A DNA stretch of 50,336 nucleotides from the NCBI GenBank assembly GCA_905221605.1, contig CAJNDS010002132.1, positions 598,144-648,479 of the forward strand, written 5' to 3'. The notes beneath the pieces are model-generated. The model ran no database searches. It was not told the origin of the DNA and saw only the letters and a list, made by a program, of their open reading frames with translations. Origin of the DNA: Symbiodinium natans (lineage: Eukaryota; Sar; Dinophyceae; Suessiales; Symbiodiniaceae). The position numbers and the translations under genes were made by a program. This document shows positions 29,640-40,244 of this stretch, piece after piece (within the stretch, counting starts at the first letter, position 1; each line of letters begins with the position of its first letter).

Positions 29640-30410
29640 CTGCCGCAATCTTTGCAGGACGTTGTTTTGATCACAAGACCTGACAACTACACCCCCGTGC
29701 CAGAAGAGATGCAAGGAACGTGCAGACGACCCAAAGAAGCGGCATCGATTGAATTCCAAGTTTTGGCCGGTTAAAAATATGAAACTTCCAAAGATTGCCA
29801 GAATCATCAGAAATCCCAAACTCACAGTACACAGGCTTACAACTTCAAATTGGTTTTTGATTATTGAAATCCAAATTTTTTGTCTGCCCAGGATGAGCAG
29901 AACCGTTTTATCGAAACTTCCCGGATTTGGAAGCATATCAACTCACTATCCTCAGATTTTGAACCAATTTGAGATATGAGATTTTGAAATATTCGTAGAA
30001 TCATTTGAATTCCAAAATTGTAACAACATTTCGAGGAGCATCATGTTTGCCAAAAGTGAAATACCAAGGCTCTGTCGGTGCACCCTAGCCCCAACAACCC
30101 TAAGCCCCGACTAACAAACCTCCTCGCTACCGTACCAGCCTTTCAAAACGGGCAACATGTCCCTTCCAGAGGCATCGAGTGGGCTAGCACACGCTACTTT
30201 GTAGTGCCTGGGAATACAGGCAAGTTCAACAAACTCCAAACTGTTGTTATACTAGCCTTTGTCACTCAACTGTTCTTCAACCCATGTCAAGGTTCTCGCT
30301 TCTTTCAGTTCGTTGTAAACGGAAGAACAAGCTAGAGTCGCAAGCGAACTATTTCAACCACCCAGCTACACTTAAAACCCTAGACTCTTAAAATTCAAAA
30401 CCCCAAACTC
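29640..30410. other. 770-bp unique AT-richer island
   Basis: The composition differs from the GC-rich islands around it. Recurrent GAATTCCAA/GAAATCCAAA pieces (29748, 29811, 29864, 30005) hint at old tandem structure. A plus frame at 30078-30335 reads VPAFQNGQHVPSRGIEWAST, then RYFVVPGNTGKFNKLQT and a hydrophobic end. It may be a coding fragment, but is unassigned. Opposite-strand frames at 29613-29936 are hydrophobic and doubtful. Confidence 0.35.
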
Positions 30411-30510
30411 ATCAACTGAGTAGCTCGGGTCATTAGTATTAGGGTGCCATACTATGTATATAGGGCCCAAAAAGCGGCCCTCATCTAGAGAACTACCCTT
30501 ATGACTACCA
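30411..30510. mobile_element. short inverted-repeat island (introner-like)
   Basis: CTAGAGAACTAC (30485-30496) and an upstream GAGTAGCTCGGGTCAT form imperfect inverted ends. The centre GGTGCCATACTATGTATA is related to CACCCTATACTA in intron 1 of the kinase-like gene and near 31990. The shared ends link it to 3345-3437 and 25677-25911. Confidence 0.45.
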
Positions 30511-30514
30511 AACC

Positions 30515-30770
30515 CTAAACCCAGAATCCCTAACCCCCAGGGCCTAAACCCCAAACCCTAAATCCCTAAACCCTAAACAATAAACCCTAAACCCTACATC
30601 CCTAAACCCTCAATTCTTAAACCCTAAACCCCTAAACCCAAAACCCCAAACCCCAAACCTAAACCCTCAATTCCTAAACCCTAAACCCCTAAATCCCCAA
30701 ACCCTAAACCCCAAACCCTAAACCCTAAACCCTAAATTCCTAAACCCTAAACCCCTAAACCCCCTTCCGG
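30515..30770 (-). repeat. degenerate CCCTAAA tract with CCCCTAAA and TTCCTAAA units
   Basis: About 33 units with several recurring ATTCCTAAACCCTAAACCCC blocks, suggesting a higher-order unit of about 45 bp. The orientation is uniform. Confidence 0.85.
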
Positions 30771-31958
30771 CTGCGAAACCTCGGCAAGGAGCTCCAGGAA
30801 GACCTGGGGACTGGCCGGGTTTAGGGTGGAGGGTTTAGGGTTGAGGGTTTAGGGTTCAGGGTTTAGGGTTCAGGGTTTAGGGTTGAGGTGATTCCCTCCC
30901 CAAAGGATGGAGTTGCAAGTCCAAGAAAGACTTCTGTATACAAACATTGATATCATTGTCAAACCCTCCGCCCGACAAGCCCTCAACCCTAAACCCGAAA
31001 CCCTAAAACCCCATGCGGAGATGGTGTTGATGTTGGAAGGAATTGTATAGAAAGGGTTGAAAACCCGCGGTTACTGGCTCAAGGATGGTCAGGACTGAAG
31101 GTCTTGAGCGTCAAAAAGTAGAGCTCTGGTGGTTGGGGTTTGGGTTGGGGTCCTGTTGCTTAGTCAGGGATAGCCCTTACTCCCTTCCCTGGTTCTTCTG
31201 GTCTGTGTCTTTGTTTCTGGTTGGTCTGGGGAATATAATCTGGCGACTGTTAGGGGTGACAGATCCTTGTCCCTCCCTTTCGGTTGCCCCCATACCCTAG
31301 ACCCTACACCCCAAAGCCTAAACCCTAAACCCTAAACCCGAGCAAAAAAAAACTAAGTTCTGCCGCGGCACGTCGTCTTCCAACCGGCTGGAGCCAGACC
31401 TCATCCACCACATCTTTACAGGGCGCTCTCGGGTCCAGGGTCCAGTCTTGAGGGGCTCAGGGTTTAGGGTTTCGGGTTTAGGGTTTCGGGTTTAGGGTTT
31501 AGGGTTTCGGGTTTCGGGTTTCGGGTTTAGGGTTTCCGCCGGCAGGCGCCCCCGACCCGCGACAGGTCGCAACCCAAAAATGGCGTTAGCCTTACATTAT
31601 TCGGATGTCGCTGCTTTCATCCTTTATGTCGACAACCTCAAGTCCCAAAGGGGACCCTCAGTCCTATTGAAACGCACGACCCCGCTCAAGCCACGAGACC
31701 CCCCAAACCACCGCACCCGAAACCCCTCAAGACCCACCCGCAACCCCAAACCGGCGAAAAAGACACCGTAAACTCTAAACCGCCTGTGCTTGCAGCAACG
31801 TACCTCCACAACTCCAAGTGGTTCGGGAAAGTTCGGGGAACCCTGAACCCTAAACCCTAAACCCTAAACCCAGGTAAAAACCTGTGTTTTAGGGTTTAGG
31901 GTTTCGGGTTCAGGTTGCGACAAAGTCCGGGTTGTGCTTGCCCGTGGGTGAGAGATGG
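30771..31958. repeat. telomeric-repeat mosaic, block 12
   Basis: TTTAGGG variants at 30815-30890 and 31450-31530 (TTTCGGG-rich), CCCTAAA near 30980-31010, 31305-31340 and 31840-31875. The 31020-31300 and 31535-31840 islands are unique, with open frames but nothing recognisable. Confidence 0.7.
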
Positions 31959-31959
31959 G

Positions 31960-32065
31960 GCCAGGATTCTCTAAATTATGGTTTTTGGGCACCCTATACT
32001 ATACATAAGGCTTCGCAGTATAGCAGGATCTTCACAGGGGAACATGATTTAGATAGCCTCCCATA
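31960..32065. mobile_element. short inverted-repeat island (introner-like)
   Basis: GATTCTCTAAATTATGG near 31970 and, in reverse complement, TATCTAAATCATGTTCCCC near 32035-32060 are related to the GTAGTTCTCTAAAT ends of other elements. The core has CACCCTATACTATACATA. On the minus strand it follows an open frame FALAKWGENVDRCFIVSV (about 32160-32060) at GAG|GC, so it could be a GC-AG intron. Confidence 0.4.
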
Positions 32066-32190
32066 TGGCTGCAAGGTGACTACTATGAAAACTGTTGCCC
32101 TGTGCCGCAGCCACGCTCACAATGAAGCACCGGTCGACATTCTCACCCCATTTCGCCAAGGCGAAAAGATGTATAGGTCTAGGGTTTAGG
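32066..32190 (-). CDS. possible exon fragment
   Basis: The minus frame reads FALAKWGENVDRCFIVSV then AAAQGNSFHSSHLAAIWEAI and stops inside the neighbouring inverted-repeat island. A plus frame through the same DNA (31932-32189) is also open, so the strand is not certain. No family recognised. Confidence 0.3.
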
Positions 32191-32300
32191 ATCGGGGAAT
32201 CCTAAACCCCAAACCCGAAAAAAAAAACAAGATGTAGGATCGATTCAGGACCCTCGGGTCTGTGACACGAATGTTAGGGTTAGGGTTCATGTAGTCCCCT

Positions 32301-32438
32301 ATGGCGGATCTTTCGGACGCGTTTTGGGCTCCATTCGGTCGCGGTTCGTTGCATGGTCATTCTATCTCGCTTGTAAGCTGGCTGCATCCCATCTCCCGTA
32401 TGGTTCGTCACTCCTTAACCCCTCAGGTCGGGGTTTAG
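32301..32438 (+). CDS. possible small ORF, 45 aa
   Basis: The ATG at 32301 is followed by MADLSDAFWAPFGRGSLHGH, then SISLVSWLHPISRMVRHSL, and the frame ends at a TAG inside GTTTAGGG. The stop is supplied by the telomeric tract, so it could be an exon edge or chance. Confidence 0.2.
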   Translation: MADLSDAFWAPFGRGSLHGHSISLVSWLHPISRMVRHSLTPQVGV

Positions 32439-32439
32439 G

Positions 32440-33687
32440 GATTTAGGGGTTTCAGGGATTTGGGGGTGCAGAGTCGTGGGTTTAAGGGGGCTTCGGGCTA
32501 AGGGGTCGCGAGGTGTTGCGGGCTCAGGGGTGAGAGGGTTTAGGGTTTGGGTTGAGGGTTTAGGGTTTCGGGGCTTGAATATAGGACTTTGGATTCCGCC
32601 CCCTTGGGCCCCGGGGCGTATTTTCGAAGGCGTCGCTTCCTGCGGCAGGGGGGGGAGGGAGGTGAGGGGGGGAGGTGTTGCGGGCCTGGGGCGCCGATGC
32701 CCTCCAAACGTTTTAGGGTTTAGGGTTTGGGCTTTAGACTTTCGGGTTAACCCTAAACTCTAAACCAGCACATACATGAAACAAATGTTTGCAATCTGTA
32801 TGCTAATCTCTGCGTCCACAAGCTCGAGAACACTACAACTACAGGTTGTATTCTGGTCTACCTCCGACAAAGCAATTTCAAATCTCACAGACGTACAGAA
32901 GTTTGGCGCCTAAACCTAAACCCCTAAACCCTAAACCCCTAAACCCCTAAACCCCTAAACCCCTAAACCCCTAAACCCCTAAACCCCTAAACCCCTAAAC
33001 CCCTAAACCCCTAAACCCCTAAACCCCTAAACCCCTAAACCCTAAACCCCCAAACCCCCCAAACCCCCAAACCCTAAACCCCTCAAACTCTGATTGCGAG
33101 GCCTGAGCCTGTAACCCTGAAGCCTGAACTCAAAACCTGCACCCCGAAGTCCTGAAACCCCTCAACCCTAAACTCTAAACCCTGTTTAGGCTTTTGGGAT
33201 TAGGGGTATGGGTTCAGGGTTATGGGTTTAGGGTTTGGGGTTTAGGGTTTAGGGTTTAGGGTTTAGGGTAACCCCTAAGCCCCTAAACCCCAACAACCCC
33301 GAAACCCTAAACTCTAAACCCCTAAACCACTATACTGCAAGCCCCTAAGCCCCTAAGCCCTAAACCCTAAACTCTAGACTCTAAACTCCTAAAGCCGTAC
33401 ACTGCAAGCTCCTGAACCCCTAAACTCAAAGCCCCTAAACCCTAAACTCTAATCCGTGAACCACTGTACACCGTAAGCCCCCAAGCCCCTAAACCCAAAA
33501 CCCCGAAACCCTAAACTCTGAACCCTAAAACTAACCCCGTAAGCCCTGTCTCACAGGGGCCTGAGGCGATCGACGCGGAAGGGGACGAGTCGAGGGCCCT
33601 TTTCCAGTGCGGGGTTTAGGGCTGAGGGCCTCTGGGTTGAGGGAGTTTAGGGTGTAGGTTTAGGGTCCAGGATTTTGGTTTAAGAGT
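32440..33687. repeat. telomeric-repeat mosaic, block 13, with a CCCCTAAA block
   Basis: Degenerate TTTAGGG near 32540 and 32710; a block of about 15 CCCCTAAA 8-bp units at 32925-33045; TTTAGGG at 33215-33268 meeting degenerate CCCTAAA head-to-head at about 33269, the latter running to 33540. TTTAGGG variants at 33610-33680. No gene. Confidence 0.8.
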
Positions 33688-33855
33688 TTGTTGAAACATG
33701 GCGCAGAAGCTGTGACGGTTGGGATGCCGACTAGCTTCGAAAGCTTCGTAAATTGCGAAGAGCAGCCATGGCCGGATTGTGGAGGGCCGTCTCACACTGT
33801 TATCCCACCCCACCCCGTCTCAGGCGGCAAAACCACCCTAGCCTACTCTGGTAAT
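33688..33855 (+). CDS. possible exon fragment
   Basis: The plus frame reads LKHGAEAVTVGMPTSFESF, then VNCEEQPWPDCGGPSH, then VIPPHPVSGGKTTLAYSGN, and runs into the inverted-repeat element at 33857. It looks protein-like, but no family is recognised and the flanks are repeats. Confidence 0.3.
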
Positions 33856-33856
33856 T

Positions 33857-33941
33857 GCTTAAGAACCCTCCCAAAAAAATATTTTCCTTTTAAGGGTAGT
33901 ATAGGGATTATGAGTTTTTATTCTCTTGGGGTTCTTAAGCT
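33857..33941. mobile_element. 85-bp inverted-repeat element (introner-like)
   Basis: The left end GCTTAAGAACCC and the right end GGGGTTCTTAAGC are inverted repeats. The core holds TTTTAAGGGTAGTATAGGG. It directly follows an open plus frame. Size matches the inferred introns and other short elements in the window. Confidence 0.55.
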
Positions 33942-34081
33942 AATGTCGTATTCCTTTTCTTAGTTCAAGGTGTTTCCTTGAGCTCACGAGTCCCAACGCA
34001 ACGGGGGTTGCAGGGTCCCAGGATGTCTTAGGGGGGGTCCAAGGCCGGTCCCCGCACCCCTTCCCCAAGCCGGCCCTTTGG

Positions 34082-34434
34082 TGGGTTTAGGGTTTAGGGT
34101 TTAGGGTGTAGGGTGTAGGGTTTAGGGTTTAGGGTTTAGGGTTTAGGGTTTAGGGTTTAGGGTGTAGGGTGTAGGGTTTAGGGTTTAGGGTTTAGGGTTT
34201 AGGGTTTACGGTTTAGGGTTTAGGGTTTAGGGTTTAGGGTGTAGGGTGTAGGGTTTAGGGTTTAGGGTTTAGGTTTAGGGTTTAGGGTTTAGGGTTTAGG
34301 GTTTAGGGTTTAGGGTTTAGGGTTTAGGGTCTAGGGTCCAGGGTCCAGGGTCTAGGGTTTAGGGTTGAGGGTTTAGGGTTTAGGGTTTAGGTCAAAGGGC
34401 TCAAACACCCCCCCCCCCCCCCCCCCCCCCCCCG
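34082..34434 (+). repeat. long TTTAGGG tract with TGTAGGG pairs, then a C run
   Basis: About 44 units. TGTAGGG occurs in pairs at 34107-34120, 34163-34176 and 34239-34252, spaced 56 and 76 bp, suggesting a higher-order duplication of eight or more units. GCCCTTTG (left) and CAAAGGGC (right) form an 8-bp inverted repeat around the tract. A C run of about 27 follows at 34408. Confidence 0.9.
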
Positions 34435-35944
34435 GGCCTAGGCCTCGAGTTTGGGGTTTAGGGTTGAGGGTTTCAGTTTTCGGAATTCGGGAGAAGAGGT
34501 TTTGGGTCTGTGGTTTAGGGCTTCAGGGTTTCAGGGGTTTAGACTTTGGGGTTTCGGCTTCAAGGTTGAGTGCTTAGAGTTTAGAGTCCCTAAACCCTGA
34601 ACCTAAAGCCCTAAACCCTAAACCCTAACCCCCTAACCCTAAACCCTGAAACCCCAAACCCTAAACCCAGAACCCTAACGTTCAGGGCGTTGGGTCTTGG
34701 ATGGCGGTAGGCTGCACCTGGTGACTCCAAGTTTGCTGAAACCCGCTGTTGGGCCTTAGATAGCCCGAAGTCCAGCGTTCAGGTTTCAGGGCTTAGGGCT
34801 TAGGGCTTAGGGCCTTGGGCTTAGGGCTTAGGGCTTAGGGCTTAGGGCTTAGGGCTTAGGGCTTAGGGCTTAGGGCTTAGGGCTTAGGGCTTAGGGCTTA
34901 GGGCTTAGGGCTTAGGGCTTAGGGCTTAGGGTTTAGGGCAAGCCAAACCCCTAAACCTTGAATCAACAATGAACTTTGAACCCTAAACCCTAAACCCTAA
35001 ACCCTAAACCCTAAACCCTACAGTGCGCTATCATGGCACTTGGAGCTGGGAAGTGGTGGGTTGCAGGGGTCTAGGGTTTGGGGCTTCAGGGGCGTTAGGG
35101 GTCTTCAGGGGGCTCGGGTTTAAGAAACCCTAAGCCCTAAACCCTAAACCCTAAACCCTAAACCCTAAACCCTAAACCCTAAACCCTAGAAACCCTAAAC
35201 CCATGATGGCCCTCGTAAGGTCGCGCCTGCGGATGTCCATTGCCAGGAAGTGGCCAGGGCCACCTCCGATTTCGGTTGCGGTTCGTAGGTTCTAGGGTCC
35301 TTGTGGTAGCCGCTGGTAGCCCAGCAAGCACATTACTATAAGGGTACCCTAAACCCTAAACCCTAAACCCTAAACCCCAAACCCTAAACCATAAAGCCTA
35401 AACCCCAAACCCTGCACCCGTTTTGGCTTGAACCGCAAAATGAGAAAAGGGTACCACTGGGCTACCAAGGGTCCGGCTAAGCAAATCCTTGCAAACCCTA
35501 AGGCCCTTTAGGGTTTAGGCTTTAGGGTTTAGGGTTTAGGGTTTAGGGTTTAGGGTTTAGGGTTTAGGGTTTAGGGTTTAGGGTTTAGGGCTTAGGGCTT
35601 AGGGCTTAGGGCTTGGGGTTTAGGGTTTAGGGTTTAGGGTTGGGGACCCTAAATACTCAAATCTATACGCGCGGCGCAGGGAAGGCTCATGGCCTAGGGT
35701 TGGAATAGCCTCTTGGGTTACGCATGAGGCTCCGACCCCTCAACGGTTTGCTTGCTTGCTCGGAACCATAGCCCCTAGGCCTCAAAGCCCCTAAAGCAGT
35801 CTAAATTGGTGACCCACCTACTTACATCCTCGGGAGCACATGTCTTGTGCTGAGGGTTTCCAGAAGAACTCTATACTTAAACATTAGCTGCTACATTCAA
35901 ACGCCAAAGCTGCTCCGGCTGGAGTTGCTGGCTAGCTCTTCGCG
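34435..35944. repeat. telomeric-repeat mosaic, block 14
   Basis: Degenerate TTTAGGG at 34450-34580, CCCTAAA at 34590-34675, a GGGCTTA block of about 20 units at 34785-34935, CCCTAAA at 34975-35020, 35125-35205 and 35345-35410, TTTAGGG at 35510-35645. Islands at 35205-35340 and 35650-35940 are unique without a clear gene. Confidence 0.8.
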
Positions 35945-36195
35945 CTCCTAAACCCTGAAACCCTAAAACTCTAAAACCCTAAAACCCTAAAACCCTAAAA
36001 CCCTAAAACCCTAAAACCCTAAAACCCGAGAACCCTAAAACCCTAAAACCCTAAAACCCTAAAACCCTAAAACCCTAAAACCCTAAAACCCTAAAACCCT
36101 AAAACCCTAAAACCCTAAAACCCTAAAACCCTAAAACCCTAAAACCCTAAAACCCTAAAACCCTAAAACCCGAGAATCCTAAAACCCTAAAACCC
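35945..36195 (-). repeat. CCCTAAAA (TTTTAGGG) 8-bp array, about 30 units
   Basis: Nearly perfect CCCTAAAA units. This is the telomere unit known from Chlamydomonas, here as an internal block next to canonical CCCTAAA at both ends (36185-36215 and 36240-36285). CCCGAGAA variants occur at about 36026 and 36168, 142 bp apart, hinting at a higher-order copy. Confidence 0.95.
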
Positions 36196-37100
36196 CTAAA
36201 CCCTAAACCCGAAAGCTGCCAATCTTTTGTCCCAGCCCAAAACCCTAAACCCTAAACCCTAAACCCCAAACCCTAAACCCTAAATAGCCCCAAACTAAGG
36301 GCCTACTCCGGGTCCTGGCCTACCAACCTTTTGTCCTGCGAACGCAGAAGAAGCGCTCACCAGCCGATCATGACAAAACTGCCTTCGCCGAGGCGTCCCG
36401 AACTCTGCCCGGTTTCGGCGGACCCTAAACCCTAAACCCTAAACCCTAAACCCTAAACCCTAAACCCTAAAACCTTAACCCTAAACCCTAAACCCTAGGT
36501 GGGGTTAGGGCTCATCGTCTAGGGTTGCGCCCAATTCGGCCTCTAAACTTGCAACGCACCCCCGGAACGCTAAAATCCCAAGCGCCCGAGCCTCGGTTTG
36601 GGCTTTTAAGGGGTATAAGGGCTTAGGGTTTAGGGTTTAGGGTTTAGGGTTTAGGGTTTAGGGTTTAGGGTTTAGGGTTTAGGGTAAGCAGCGCACAAGA
36701 CCTAGTCCATCTCGGCACTCGACCCCTGGGCAGCCTCCGTTGCAGTTGCTGATCCTCTGCTGAGCCGTCTCCTCTAACTCTCCCCGCCGGAAGATGCGGC
36801 ATGAGGATGCCCTAAACCCTAAACCCTAAACCCTAAACCCTAAACCCTAAACCCTAAACCCTAAACCCTAAACCCTAAACCCTAAACCCTCCACCCTCAA
36901 ACCCTAAACCCTGAATCCTAAACCCCTCAAGCCCCTAAACCTAGACAAGACTGCGCAGCTCTTGGCATCCAGGAATTATGGGGAAAGGGGTTGATGGTTG
37001 CAAAGCGCACGAAGCGAGGTACAGCGTCAGCTGAGTCAGCTAGATAGTTTAGGGTTTAGGGTTTAGGGTTTAGGGTTTAGGGTTTAGGGTTTAGGGTTTA
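36196..37100. repeat. telomeric-repeat mosaic, block 15
   Basis: CCCTAAA at 36240-36285, 36422-36500 and 36810-36945; TTTAGGG at 36625-36685 and 37048-37100. GGGCCTACTCCGGGTCCTGG at 36299 matches a motif near 112, 2879 and the 47.8-kb minisatellite. No gene. Confidence 0.8.
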
Positions 37101-37526
37101 TAGAAATTGTATAGGGTTTGTGTCCGGAGTTTTGGGGGGTTTTGGGGGGTTTTGGGGGGTTTTGGGGGGTTTTGGGGGGTTTTGTCGGGTTTTGTTTTTT
37201 AAACTTGCCCTGCAGGGGCTGGAGGGCTTGGAGGGGCTTGGAGGGGCTGGAGGGGCTGGGGGGCTGGAGGGGCTGGAGGGGCTGGAGGGGCTGGAGGGGC
37301 TGGAGGGGCTGGAGGGGCTGGAGGGGCTGGAGGGGCTGGAGGGGCTGGAGGGGCTGGAGGGGCTGGAGGGGCTGGAGGGGCTGGAGGGAGTGGAGGGGCT
37401 GGAGGGGCTGGAGGGGCTGGAGGGGCTGGAGGGGCTGGAGGGGCTGGAGGCGGGGTGGAGATTTGCATTGTGAAGGATGAAGGATTATTGCACGAGCTGC
37501 TCGTAACGAAACACCTACAATTTCTA
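37101..37526. mobile_element. 426-bp element with 11-bp inverted ends, copy 1
   Basis: TAGAAATTGTA at 37101-37111 is repeated inverted at 37516-37526. The terminal 40-70 bp at both ends match 46727-47049 in inverse orientation (GTGTCCGGAGTTTTG at one end, GTGAAGGATGAAGGATT and CACGAGCTGCTCGTAA at the other). In this copy the middle is a GTTTTGGGGG repeat followed by a 9-bp minisatellite. It lies in TTTAGGG tracts; TTTA directly flanks both ends. Confidence 0.7.
37215..37452 (+). repeat. 9-bp CTGGAGGGG minisatellite, about 25 units
   Basis: Nearly perfect CTGGAGGGG units form a strongly G-rich strand able to form G-quadruplexes. In the plus frames it reads EGL or RGW triplets (three residues per unit), an artefact of the repeat. 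Confidence 0.95.
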
Positions 37527-37534
37527 TTTATCCT

Positions 37535-37700
37535 GGCCTTGAGGGTTTAGGGTTTAGGGTTTAGGGTTTAGGGTTTAGGGTTTAGGGTTTAGGGTTTAGG
37601 GTTTAGGGTTTAGGGTTTAGGGTTTAGGGTTTAGGGTTTAGGGTTAGGGTTTAGGGTTTAGGATTCAGGGTTTGGGGTTTAGGGTTTGGGGTTTAGGACT
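37535..37700 (+). repeat. TTTAGGG tract, about 22 units
   Basis: Perfect units from 37543 to 37640, then a TTAGGG slip and TTTGGGG variants to 37700. Confidence 0.95.
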
Positions 37701-37704
37701 TAGA

Positions 37705-37840
37705 GGGTTTCGTATGGGCCCTTAAAGGGACCCCTTATATCCCCCTTGTATACCCTACAAAGACCCAAGGGACCTTACGTCAGAGCCCTTTCAAGAAGGT
37801 AAGGGACCATATTAAGGGACCGTAGAACTACCCTTCGAGC
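37705..37840. repeat. introner-like island
   Basis: GGGCCCTTAAAGGGACCCC, TATACCC, GGGACC and ATATTAAGGGACC, then CGTAGAACTACCC. The inverted GGGACC/GGTCCC-type motifs and the AGAACTAC end resemble the short element family. Boundaries are not clear. Confidence 0.35.
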
Positions 37841-39594
37841 TTAAACCTAAACCCTAAACCCTAAACGCCTTTTGCCTTTTGGGGTTTAGGCTTGAGGGTT
37901 CAGGGCTGAGGGTTGCAGGGTTTAGGGTTTCGGGTTTGGGGTTCAGAGTTTAGGATTAGGATTTAGGGTTGTAGGGGGCCCTGAGCACCCCGGGTTGTAG
38001 GGTTGTAGGGGCCCTAAGCTTAAACGCCCTGGCCTCACGCCGCGCCATTTCCCAGGGGGATCCTTTATGAACAGCGCTCCTTGTGTGGGCCCAGATCGCC
38101 TTAGGCCTTCTGAAGTAGGGTGCCTGGAAAAAATGCATCTCAAAGGTTTAGGGGTTAGGGGTTTAGGGGTTTAGGGTTTAGGGTTTAGGGTTTAGGGTTT
38201 AGGGTTTAGGGTTTAGGGTTTAGGGTTTAGGGTTTAGGGTTTAGGGTTTAGGGTTTAGGGTTTAGGGTTTAGGGTTTAGGGTTTAGGGTGTAGGGTTCAG
38301 CTCACCAACATTCACGAGGCTAAAAGCCCATACCTACCGCACATCTCGCCCAAGCCTCTTGGACAAAGCCTAAGGACAAGGTCTCTGCCTCAACCCTAAA
38401 CCCTCAACCCTGAACCCCTCGACCCTAAACCCTAAACCCTGAACCCTAGCCTTAAACCCTAAACGCTAAACCCCTAAACCCTAAACCACCTACCCTCTAA
38501 GCCCCAATTCCTAAACCCTAAAGGGGGTCCTAGTGCAAAGAACTGCCCTTGCGGCCATGTCGGTGTGGGGCCTAGCACGCCCGACCGGGGCTGCAAGCGG
38601 CCCCCTCCCCCACCAACCCAAGAAACCCCAGAATCCCCTAAACCCTAAACCCTAAACCCTAGAAGTCTTCAAGGCTTAAGCCCTAGGGTTTATTGAGGGT
38701 TTAGGGTTTTGGTCCTAGCATTTAGGTTTAGGGTTTAGAGATTTAAGGATTTAAGGATTTAAGGATTTGGGATTTAGGGTTTAGGGTTTAGGGTTTAGGG
38801 GCCTCCGTCAAAAGGCGTCACAGGCCCTCACTTCGGCGCGAGGTTGGTTCCAAAGCGGCCGCGGCCCGGGGCATGTAGCCATAACCGGCGCGCCGCGTGC
38901 TAGCAGAAACGATAACGACCAAGGTCCCTCTTGGTTTAGGGTTTAGGGTTTAGGGTTTAGGGTTTAGGGTTTAGGGTTTAGGGTTTAGGGTTTAGGGTTT
39001 AGGGTTTAGGGTTTAGGGTTTAGGGTTTAGGGTTTAGGGTTTAGGGTTTAGCCTCAGTCTCCATCCCTACATCTGGAGCTGAGAGAAATACACTGGCCAA
39101 CAAACCCTAAGCCCTAAACCCGCAGTCGAGGTCGAGTTGCAACATGGTTTAGGGTTTAGGGTTTAGGGTTTAGGGTTTAGGGTTTAGGGTTTAGGGTTTA
39201 GGGTTTAGGGTTTAGGGTTTAGGGTTTAGGGTTTAGGGTTTAGGGTTTAGGGTTTAGGGTTTAGGGTTTAGGGCCGGGGCACAGCCCAACACCCCTTGAT
39301 TGCGGACTAGATCTTAATTCTAAGTAAGGATCCGCAGCAAAGGCATGACCTTGACCACCAAAGTACCCATGGTAATGGCCGATATACCCTGCTATCTAAA
39401 CCCTAAACCCTAAACCCTAAACCCTAAACCCTAAACCCTAAACCCTAAACCCTAAACCCTAAACCCTAAACCCTCAACCGAACCCACAAGCTTTTGGAGC
39501 TGCAGAGCTTAGGGCCCTTGATCCTGTGGGAGCCGTGCTGCTCCTCCGCCGTCGCAAAAGATTCGATGGCCCCCCAGGCCCCAGGTATCCCGCC
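37841..39594. repeat. telomeric-repeat mosaic, block 16
   Basis: Long TTTAGGG tracts at 38146-38292, 38937-39050 and 39146-39270; CCCTAAA at 38395-38520 (degenerate), 38640-38660 and 39395-39475; TTTAAGGA variants near 38735-38770. Islands at 37980-38140, 38295-38395, 38810-38935 and 39275-39395 are unique. The 38521-38550 island has GGGGTCCTAGTGCAAAGAAC, a possible diverged element end. Confidence 0.85.
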
Positions 39595-39797
39595 AATCTT
39601 GGAACCCTTAAACCCTGAATCCCTAAATCCCTAAACCCTAAACCCTAAACCCGAAACCCTAACCCTAGCCCTAAACCCTAACCCCTAAACCCTAAACCCT
39701 AAACCCCAAACCCTAAACCCTAAACCCTAAACCCTAATTCCTAAACCCTAAACCCTAGACCCTAGACCCTAGACCCTGAACCCTAATCTGTGAACCC
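39595..39797 (-). repeat. CCCTAAA tract with near-duplicate flanks
   Basis: AATCTTGGAACCC (39595-39607) and AATCTGTGAACCC (39785-39797) match in 11 of 13 bases around a degenerate CCCTAAA tract. This is a possible old target duplication; the GAACCC end could be telomeric by origin. Confidence 0.4.
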
Positions 39798-40130
39798 CAA
39801 CCCCATCCGCAAGCGACCGCCAATGAGGGGACACTTGGGCCCAGGATGCCTCAACAAGGAACCTGCCAGGCCGATCTCCGTCCGAAAAAAGCAGGTGCGG
39901 CGAAGCTCTGAGGGTCTCTTCGGAATCTCTAGAACCCTAAACCCTAAACCCTAAACCCTGAACCCTAAACCCTAAACCCTAAATTGGACTGTTTTGGTCA
40001 GTGGGTTTAGGGTTTCAGGGTCTTGGGGTTTAGGGTCGTCTCAAAGAAAGGTAGGTTCCCTTCTAAACCCTAAACCCTCTCTACCTATGTATATTTAATC
40101 CTTAATGGGGCTGTGCTCCCGGTTTGGTCG

Positions 40131-40226
40131 TTTAGGATTTAGGATTTAGGATTTAGGATTTAGGATTTAGGATTTAGGATTTAGGATTTAGGATTTAGGA
40201 TTTAGGATTTAGGATTTAGGATTTAG
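40131..40226 (+). repeat. TTTAGGA block, about 13 units
   Basis: Perfect TTTAGGA 7-bp units, a single-base variant of the telomeric unit, ending in one TTTAGGG. It directly precedes the 31-bp satellite. Confidence 0.95.
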
Positions 40227-40244
40227 GATTTAGGGTTCAGGGGC

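Noticed and set aside
37118-37480. EGL/RGW/PPA repeat frames
   Set aside because: They arise from the CTGGAGGGG minisatellite; every frame is open because the unit is 9 bp without a stop.
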